From: Cyrtodaria siliqua
Taxonomy: Eukaryota > Mollusca > Bivalvia > Adapedonta > Hiatellidae
Length of the DNA: 64,000 bases
Direction: 5' to 3'
NCBI GenBank assembly: GCA_037043455.1
Contig: JAWPHD010003071.1
Span: 124,001-188,000, forward strand
Numbering within the stretch: position 1 is the stretch's first letter; each line of letters starts with the position of its first letter. The position numbers and the translations under genes were made by a program. This document shows, piece by piece, positions 57,677 through 64,000 of this stretch. Under the pieces are notes generated by a model. The model was given only the letters and a program-made list of their open reading frames with translations. It made no database searches and was not told the DNA's origin.

Positions 57677-58680
57677 CGAGGGTCATTCAATAAGTTCTGT
57701 CACTAACGCGTTTTAACAAGTATGTGCTCGTTGTGAGTGTTGATGTTTGGTACCAAATGAAAGAGGATTTCAATACCATTCCATTGATGGTAAAATAAAA
57801 GCTGTATCTTTTGTGTGACGAAAGTTATTGAACATTTAATATACATCACTTACACATACTGAGGCATTTTCGTCCTGAGTTTTTTTCAAGTATGTTAACT
57901 GTTACTTTTTTAAATGCCTGTTTCTCTTTAAGTACTTGTCGAAGACCTTTGAAATTTCTCATACATTACCAGTTATATCTTTGCATTAAAAGATTCAGAA
58001 TTTAAGCATGGTAGATGAAAAGGAATTGTCTTAGAAATTAACATGTTAAGCTAACATGTAAAATTAATTTAATGATAAATGGACATTAAATGGAAGGGCA
58101 ATCTTCTGAAATAGCGTTTTTGGATGATGAATATTTTCACTAAACATTGTGCAAAATTCTACAATAATGTGTTCAATATGAAATTTGAACACTGAAGGAC
58201 TAGGATTTGTAAAAAAATATGAAAACATATTAATACTATGAGAATAATTACGACATTTAAAAGATATTATAACATTTCCGTAAACAAAATGAAGAAAATC
58301 AGTGTTATTTACGCTAAATTTAAGGGATATGCATTCACTCATATCTGGTTTACAGCAAGACCTTTCCGAATTCTCGACAATCAGTTTCATGGATTATAGG
58401 TGAATAACAACAGATTGCGTACAAGAAAATTTAAAAGCATAGAATTATTCAAATAATTTTTAGAACGTTTTGTAACAAGGACATTTTCAGAGATGCCAGT
58501 GTCCAAAAGGTGTGGTAGGGGGAGGTAATTCAGGGGTATAAATAACCGGAAATTTTTCATTTTTGTTGTGGAATTTAAGAGAGTGAACCCAGTAGTACTA
58601 CAAATACACTACTTTATCTCAGTGTAATATCCAGTTCAAAGGATATATGCCTAGTGACAGAACTTTTTGAAGCACCCTCG
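57677..58680. mobile_element. Mariner-type MITE, 1004 bp
   Basis: Inverted ends of ~29 bp: CGAGGGTCATTCAATAAGTT on the left, and the complement of AACTTTTTGAAGCACCCTCG on the right. Both are followed inward by CTGTCACTA. TA flanks both ends (57675-57676 and 58681-58682). Ends of the CGAGGGT..TTCAA-AAGTTCTGT type with TA duplication fit mariner-like elements. A 108-codon minus-strand open stretch at 58064-58390 shows no transposase signature, so the element is non-autonomous. It sits between the two direct terminal repeats. Confidence 0.82.
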
Positions 58681-58839
58681 TACACGCATATATACACACA
58701 ATTATAGCTTATATGAGTGGGATCACATTTAAGCATTCAACCAGACACAGCATTATTAAGACAGTAACAACGAAAGGTGCAGGATCGTGGGGATATCAGA
58801 TATCAGATATGTTCTTTTATTAATATCACATTTGGCTCC

Positions 58840-59150
58840 AGAGTGTCTATTCAAAGTAACCAGTCCCTGCAACACTGCCAAACGATAAGTTGTTTTTTTA
58901 AAGAGTTTTATATAAACTGCCGTGTATTTTAGTGTTATTTTGTTTCATATTTGTTATTTTCGTGTTTGTGTACCCCTGATGAAGGCGTAAGCCGAGAGTG
59001 CTTGGGTTTTTATAAACTGTAGCACTGTATAAATGTTTTTTTCCCCACCTATTAATTTATTCCAACATTTTCGTATCCATTCAGGGATCCAGTGCTTTTT
59101 GAAAGCTATTTTGTAGATGTATGTATTTTCTCACCCTTATATATATATTA
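58840..59150 (+). repeat. Retroelement-like terminal repeat, copy 2
   Basis: Direct copy of 57160-57480, diverged. It shares TCTATTCAAAGT, CTGATGAAGGCGTAAGCCGA at 58976, CAACATTTTCGTATCC and TGTATGTATTTTCTCACCC. The GAAA of the hammerhead-like core is GAGA here. Confidence 0.55.
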
Positions 59151-59164
59151 TATATACGGTACAT

Positions 59165-59420
59165 AATAGAATACATCTTACAAGACCCTTTCTGGAGCAC
59201 TGGATCACGAGAATTCCGGGAAGAGAGGTACATGTATTTAAAAAGATAAATGTTAGACAAATTATCAACCAAACAATGCTTAAACAAACAAATATTGAGC
59301 ACTTTCGGCTTTTATCGCCTTCTTCAGGATGAATACACACAGTTACAAAAACAAACACATACATTTTAGAAAAGCAAAAGAAATAAACCAATTAATACTA
59401 TAAGAGTGTGCATTAAGAGT
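59165..59420 (-). repeat. Retroelement-like terminal repeat, inverted relative
   Basis: On the minus strand it reads CCTGAAGAAGGCGATAAAAG and CCGAAAGTGCTCAAT (complement of 59294-59330), the same core as the copies at 57308 and 58976 but with CTGAAGA. It is placed head to head with copy 2. Flanking text is otherwise different. Confidence 0.4.
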
Positions 59421-60575
59421 GTGCATTATGCGCCCATGTCAACATTAGTATAACACAGTTGTGAGGTGATAACAGTGTCTGTCTGGAATTACCATTGTAC
59501 AATGATTATTTGTGGGCTTATATGGTAAGCAGGACTTACGTTATATAATAATGATTAGGATTGTCAATAATATTTCTTTTTATTTGTATGAAAAAATATG
59601 ATTACCTCCAGTGCATTTATATATAGGTATTGATATGACAAACAAGAACTTCAGTATAATATGTTTGGTAATTCCAGGGTATCTTTCGATAAAAATCAAA
59701 AGCATTTGTCCCGTACCCCTTTAAAACTGTTCCATTTGTGCAAATTTTAGGTGTTTAACTAAATCAAGGTCCATAACTATGGTGCTGTTAACTCGATCTA
59801 GCTGGCTTAGGTTTAATAAGCTCAGTTGAAAAATGAATGCCATTTTGTCTTAAGGATGCAAAATATAGCATATTTAACTAAGTCATGGGCCATTTCTCCA
59901 GTCTTACTAATCCGTTGTAGCTGGATTTTGAACTTATCTGAGCTTTCATTGATTTTACACTTTATCAAGTTTGGTAACGATTGGATGCAAACAAAAGGAG
60001 CTAGATTGTTAACAAAGGAAAGTTTAGCATTTGTCAATAAAGGGCTATAACTCTGACATTTCTAGTCCTTCGTGGCTAGTTGTTAAACTTGTCCACGCTT
60101 TCTTCTTAGATGGAGATTACTATAAACATTTTTTCAAGAGATAGCAAAGCAAACGCATTGTTTAATAAAGGGTCAAAGCTCTGCTGTTACTAATACGAAC
60201 TGGTTTTTCTAATTTGTCCAGACTTATATTAATATTAACGATCTTTCGGAGTTTCGTAAAGGTCTAACTGATAATGAAGGTACTAGAGCCCTAACAAAAC
60301 AAAATAATACTATTTTTTTCAATAGGGCCAAACTATGGTGGTCATAATCTGTTCAAGCTGGTTTTTAAACTTGTCTTGGTTTTCCGATTTGGTAAAAATC
60401 AGACGAAAATTGAAGGCAAAATATAGCCTATTTAACATAAATCGAGGCCAACAAATCCGGTGTTACCAGATTTTATTGATATCAATATTCATAAAAATAC
60501 AAAACCTATCTTCTTAACAGCATATTTAACTAAATCAAGGATCATATATTGATGTTTCCTTTAATGAATACTTAC
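59421..60575. other. Intron, partly GGCCATAACTC-family sequence
   Basis: From about 59750 it contains degenerate units (TAACTAAATCAAGGTCCATA, TGATTTTACACTTTATCAAG) related to the introns between the Ser-Gly exons further right. No exon with Ser-Gly coding was found here. Confidence 0.55.
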
Positions 60576-60755
60576 CAGTTATATTCAAGCCCGATCCCGA
60601 CCCAGATCCCGATCCTGACCCAGATCCCGATCCTGACCCAGATTCCGATCCTGACCCAGACCCCGATCCCGACCCAGATCCAGATCCCGACCCAGATCCA
60701 GATCCCGACCCAGATCCCGATCCTGATCCAGATTCCGACCCAGAGGGTGTTCCTT
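60576..60755 (-). CDS. Ser-Gly exon SG1 (last before exon 6)
   Basis: Minus-strand exon of 180 bp (60 codons), phase 1 to 1, acceptor GCTTTTTTCAG, donor ATAACTG/GTAAGT. It starts EGTPSGSES, runs through alternating Ser-Gly with a second Glu in the middle, and ends SGLNIT. Ser-Gly dipeptides near acidic residues are the usual attachment sites for glycosaminoglycans (as in serglycin), and N-I-T is an N-glycosylation sequon. The same exon design occurs four more times to the right. Because all are 1-1 exons, any number can be included or skipped without changing frame. Confidence 0.8.
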
Positions 60756-60779
60756 CTGAAAAAAGCAAACAAACACCTT

Positions 60780-61492
60780 TTTTAAGCTTCCAAATCTTAT
60801 AGTGCTATAAAAAGTAAGACTATAAATCAGGGTCCATAACTCCAGTCTTACAGATCCATTTTAGCTGGATTTCGAACTTATCCAAGCTTTCATTGATTTT
60901 ACACCTGATCAAGTTTGGTAAAGATTGATAACAAAGGAAAGTTTAGCATTTATAAATAAAGGGTTATAACTCTGATATTTCTAGTCCTTTATGGCTAGTT
61001 GTTGAATTTGTCCATGCTTTCTTCTAAGACGGAGCTTACTACAAACATTTTTTCAAGAGATAGCAAAGCAAACGCATTGTTTAATAAAGGGTCAAATCTC
61101 TGCTGTTACTAATAAGAACTGTTTTTTCTAATTTGTCCAGACTTCTATTAATATTAACGATCTGTCGAAGTTTCGTGAAGGTCTAACTGATAATGAAGGT
61201 ACTAGAGCACTAACAAAACCAAATACTACTTTTTTTAATAGGGCCAAACTAAGGTGGTTCTAATCTGTTCTAACTGGTTTTTAAACTTGTCTTGGCTTTC
61301 AGATTTGGTGAAAATCAAAAAAATATAGCCTATTTAACATAAATCAAGGCCAACAAATCTGGTGTTACCAATCCGATTTAGCTGGGATTTTATTGATATC
61401 AATATTCATAAAAATACAAAACCTATCTTTTTAACAGCATATTTAACTAAATCAAGGATCATATATTGATGTTTCCTTTAATGAATACTTAC
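60780..61492. repeat. Duplicated intron unit between SG1 and SG2
   Basis: Carries GGTCCATAACTCCAGTCTTA, TTTTACACCTGATCAAGTTT, GTTTAATAAAGGGTCAAATC and GTCTAACTGATAATGAAGGT. It is nearly identical to about 62940-63640 between SG4 and SG5. Exon and intron were therefore duplicated as one ~0.9-kb unit. Confidence 0.85.
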
Positions 61493-61630
61493 CAGGTATA
61501 TTCAAGCCCGATCCCGACCCAGATCCCGATCCTGACCCAGATCCGGATCCTGACCCAGATTCCGATCCTGACCCAGACCCCGATCCAGACCCAGATCCCG
61601 ATCCTGATCCAGACCCAGAGGGTGTTCCTT
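61493..61630 (-). CDS. Ser-Gly exon SG2
   Basis: Minus-strand exon of 138 bp (46 codons), phase 1 to 1, acceptor GCTTTTTTCAG, donor CCTG/GTAAGT. It starts EGTPSGSGSG, has a single Glu, and ends SGLNIP, so the N-I-T sequon of SG1 has become N-I-P, which is not a sequon. It is shorter than SG1 by 14 codons, as expected for slippage in a hexanucleotide-like coding repeat. Confidence 0.78.
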
Positions 61631-61639
61631 CTGAAAAAA

Positions 61640-62330
61640 GCAAAGAAAAACCTTATTTAAGCTTCCAAATCTTATAGTGCTATAAAAAGTAAATCAGGGG
61701 CCATAACTCCAGTCTTACAGATCCGGATTAGCTGGATTTCGAACTTATCGGAGCTGTCATTGATTTTACACCTGATCAAGTTTGATAAAGAGCTGAAGAA
61801 AACTAAAGGAGCCAGATTGCTGTTTAACGATCAGTCGGTGTTTCGTAAAGGTCTAACTGATAATGAAGGTACTTGAGCCCTAACAAAACAAAATAATACT
61901 CTTTTTTTTAATAGGGCCAAACTATGGTGGTTCTTATCTGTTCTAGCTGTTTTTAAACTTGTCTTGGCTTTTGGGTTTGGTACAAATCAGAGGAAAACTG
62001 AAAGCAAAATATAGCCTATTTAACTAAATCAAGGCCAACAAATCTTGTGTAACCAATCCGATTTAGCTGGGCTTTTTTTGTTTTGTTTAATTTTTTCGAG
62101 GTTTTATTGATATCAATATTCATCAAAATAAAAACCTAGCTTCTTAACAGTGTATTTAATTAAATCAAGGATCAAAACTCTGACGTTAGTTATCCGATGT
62201 AGCTGGTTTTCTAACCACCTCGAGATTCCAGCAATCAGCCAAGGTTTGGTAAAGACCAGATAAAATAAAAGCGCTTCGGAAAGTCAAAATAAAGTAGCAC
62301 ATATTGATCTTTCCTTTAATGAATACATAC
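61640..62330. repeat. Duplicated intron unit between SG2 and SG3
   Basis: Contains GGGGCCATAACTCCAGTCTT and ends with a fuller GGATCAAAACTCTGACGTTA region than the other units. The segment at ~61690-61810 matches the last ~120 bases of the window (63880-64000), suggesting that the array continues past the right edge. Confidence 0.8.
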
Positions 62331-62438
62331 CAGGTATATTCAATCCCGATCCCGACCCAGATCCCGATTCTGACCCAGATCCTGATCCAGACCCGGATCC
62401 CGATCCAGACCCAGGTCCCCATTCAGAGGGTGTTCCTT
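62331..62438 (-). CDS. Ser-Gly exon SG3 (shortest)
   Basis: Minus-strand exon of 108 bp (36 codons), phase 1 to 1, acceptor TTGCTTTTTCAG, donor CCTG/GTATGT. It begins EGTPSEWGPGSGSG, the only copy with Trp and an extra Pro, and ends SGLNIP. It has the fewest Ser-Gly pairs and the most distinct start, which may mark the oldest copy or one under less homogenisation. Confidence 0.75.
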
Positions 62439-62741
62439 CTGAAAAAGCAAACAAACACCTTATTTAAGCTTCCAAATATTATAGTGCTATAAAAAGTTAT
62501 GACTATAAATCAGGGGCCATAACTCCTGTCTTACAGATCCATTTTAGCTGGATTTCGAACTTATCCAAGCTTTCATTGATTTTACACCTGATCAAGTTTG
62601 GTAAAGATTGCTAACAAAGGAAAGTTAAGCATTTATAAATAAAGGGTTATAACTCTGATATTTCTAGTCCTTCATCTTCTTAACAGCATATTTAACTAAA
62701 TCAAGGATCATATATTGATGTTTCCTTTAATGAATATTTAC

Positions 62742-62903
62742 CAGTTATATTCAAGCCCGATCCCGACCCAGATCCCGATCCTGACCCAGATCCCGATCCT
62801 GACCCAGATTCCGATCCTGACCCAGACCCCGATCCAGACCCAGATCCAGATCCCGACCCAGATCCCGATCCTGATCCAGATTCCGACCCAGAGAGTGTTC
62901 CTT
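62742..62903 (-). CDS. Ser-Gly exon SG4
   Basis: Minus-strand exon of 162 bp (54 codons), phase 1 to 1, acceptor GCTTTTTTCAG, donor ATAACTG/GTAAAT. It begins EGTLSGSES (Leu where the others have Pro), has two Glu-flanked Ser-Gly runs and ends SGLNIT with the sequon kept. Its donor GTAAAT is weaker than the GTAAGT of SG1, SG2 and SG5. The distance to SG3 is only 465 bp start to start versus 808-899 bp for the other pairs, so the intervening intron unit has been shortened. Confidence 0.77.
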
Positions 62904-62939
62904 CTGAAAAAAGCAAACAAACACCTTATTTAAGCTTCC

Positions 62940-63640
62940 AAATATTATAGTGCTACAAAAAGTAAGACTATAAATCAGGGGCCATAACTCCAGTCTTACA
63001 GATCCGGATTAGCTGGATTTCGAACTTATCCAAGCTTTCATTGATTTTACACCTGATCAAGTTTGGTAAAGATTGCTAACAAAGGAAAGTTTAGCATTTA
63101 TAAATGAAGGGTTATAACTCTGATATTTCTAGTCCTTCATGGCTAGTTGTTGAATTTGTCCATGCTTTCTTCTAAGACGGAGCTTACTACAAACATTTTT
63201 TCAAGAGATAGCAAAGCAAACGCATTGTTTAATAAAGGGTCAAATCTCTGCTGTTACTAATAAGAACTGGTTTTTCTAATTTGTCCAGACTTCTATTAAT
63301 ATTAACGATCTGTCGAAGTTTCGTGAAGGTCTAACTGATAATGAAGGTACTAGAGCACTAACAAAACCAAATACTACTTTTTTTAATAGGGCCAAACTAA
63401 GGTGGTTCTAATCTGTTCTAACTGGTTTTTAAACTTGTCTTGGCTTTCAGATTTGGTGAAAATCAAAAAAATATAGCCTATTTAACATAAATCAAGGCCA
63501 ACAAATCTGGTGTTACCAATCCGATTTAGCTGGGATTTTATTGATATCAATATTCATAAAAATACAAAACCTATCTTTTTAACAGCATATTTAACTAAAT
63601 CAAGGATCATATATTGATGTTTCCTTTAATGAATACTTAC
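62940..63640. repeat. Duplicated intron unit between SG4 and SG5
   Basis: Near-identical to 60780-61492 over most of its length (AAGACGGAGCTTACTACAAA, TAATAAGAACTGGTTTTTCT, GGGATTTTATTGATATCAAT). Confidence 0.85.
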
Positions 63641-63802
63641 CAGGTATATTCAAGCCCGATCCCGACCCAGATCCCGATCCCGACCCAGATCCCGATCCTG
63701 ACCCAGATTCCGATCCTGACCCAGACCCCGATCGAGACCCAGATCCAGATCCCGACCCAGATCCCGATCCTGATCCAGATTCCGACCCAGAGGGTGTTCC
63801 TT
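63641..63802 (-). CDS. Ser-Gly exon SG5 (first in the window)
   Basis: Minus-strand exon of 162 bp (54 codons), phase 1 to 1, acceptor GCTTTTTTCAG, donor CCTG/GTAAGT. It begins EGTPSGSES, contains a single Arg in place of Gly (SGSRSGSG), has a second Glu and ends SGLNIP. It is the most upstream exon visible. The sequence to its right matches the intron unit that follows other copies, so more Ser-Gly exons and the signal peptide probably lie beyond the window. Confidence 0.78.
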
Positions 63803-64000
63803 CTGAAAAAAGCAAACAAACACCTTATTTAAGCTTCCAAATATTATAGTGCTACAAAAAGTTATGACTATAAATCAGGGGCCAAAACTCCAGTCTTACA
63901 GATCCGGATTAGCTGGATTTCGAACTTATCCGAGCTGTCATTGATTTTACACCTGATCAAGTTTGGTAAAGAGCTGATGAAAACTAAAGGAGCCAGATTG
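63803..64000. repeat. Intron unit running off the right edge
   Basis: GACTATAAATCAGGGGCCAA and ATCCGGATTAGCTGGATTTC match the start of the unit after SG2 (~61680-61810). It is truncated by the window end. Confidence 0.8.

Noticed and set aside
58064..58390. 108-codon minus-strand frame as a transposase
   Set aside because: No D,D(34)D spacing or helix-turn-helix is recognisable; it lies in AT-rich MITE interior.
60549..63832. Plus-strand and alternative minus-strand frames (TQIPIL and RDLDLG/VGIWIW types) over the Ser-Gly exons
   Set aside because: Shadows of the Ser-Gly coding frame. Only the Ser-Gly frame has matching splice sites and phase in all five copies.

Overview
The window looks like nuclear DNA of a mollusc, probably a bivalve. 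It is AT-rich, its genes are split by long introns, and it is packed with repeats whose style is typical of bivalve genomes: tandem-repeat-bearing elements with 'GGGCCATAACTC' cores, 'GGCCCAAGAGGGCC' ends and GGAC-rich tails. No prokaryotic or viral gene organisation is visible. The species cannot be named from the sequence alone.

The only host gene I can support runs on the minus strand and covers nearly the whole window, from beyond the right edge (>63.8 kb) to about 13 kb or further left. I assembled 17 exons by eye. Every junction has AG/GT borders and matching phase: five Ser-Gly exons at 60.6-63.8 kb, then 56.6, 52.8, 38.7, 36.8, 36.0, 34.9, 29.9, 27.1, 23.9, 19.5, 17.4 and 13.0 kb. Together they give about 850 residues. 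The protein has an N-terminal run of tandemly duplicated (Ser-Gly)n exons, a region resembling the part of VWDE-type proteins upstream of the VWD domain, a VWD domain ending in GLCGNFNGDSTDD, and a Cys-containing C-terminal region. I read it as a secreted or extracellular-matrix VWDE-like protein. The Ser-Gly tract could be a glycosaminoglycan attachment region.

The rest is intronic or flanking repeat. From left to right: a 54/62-bp satellite with a large inverted repeat (1-10.2 kb), split by a 2.6-kb pogo/Tigger-like element with a TA duplication (7.09-9.67 kb); a 30-bp minisatellite (13.65-17.1 kb); a 158-bp tandem-repeat element (20.6-22.5 kb); a minisatellite that appears to be amplified from the 3' splice site of a real exon (24.15-26.46 kb); several foldback elements and nested repeats (28-35 kb); tRNA-like SINEs (35-40 kb); a 39-bp minisatellite in two halves (40.8-43.1 and 50.0-52.6 kb) separated by a 6.9-kb block with a decayed RNase H-bearing non-LTR retrotransposon; a TA-flanked foldback element (53.7-54.2 kb); a 161-bp tandem-repeat element (55.2-56.6 kb); a mariner-type MITE between repeats carrying a hammerhead-like motif (57.2-59.4 kb); and the Ser-Gly exon array embedded in repeat-derived introns (60.5-64 kb).

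The most unusual theme is that tandem duplication acts repeatedly on the coding parts and splice sites of this gene: duplicated Ser-Gly exons, a dozen duplicated splice acceptors before one exon, and a triplicated splice donor after another. All exon borders are manual inferences and need transcript evidence.
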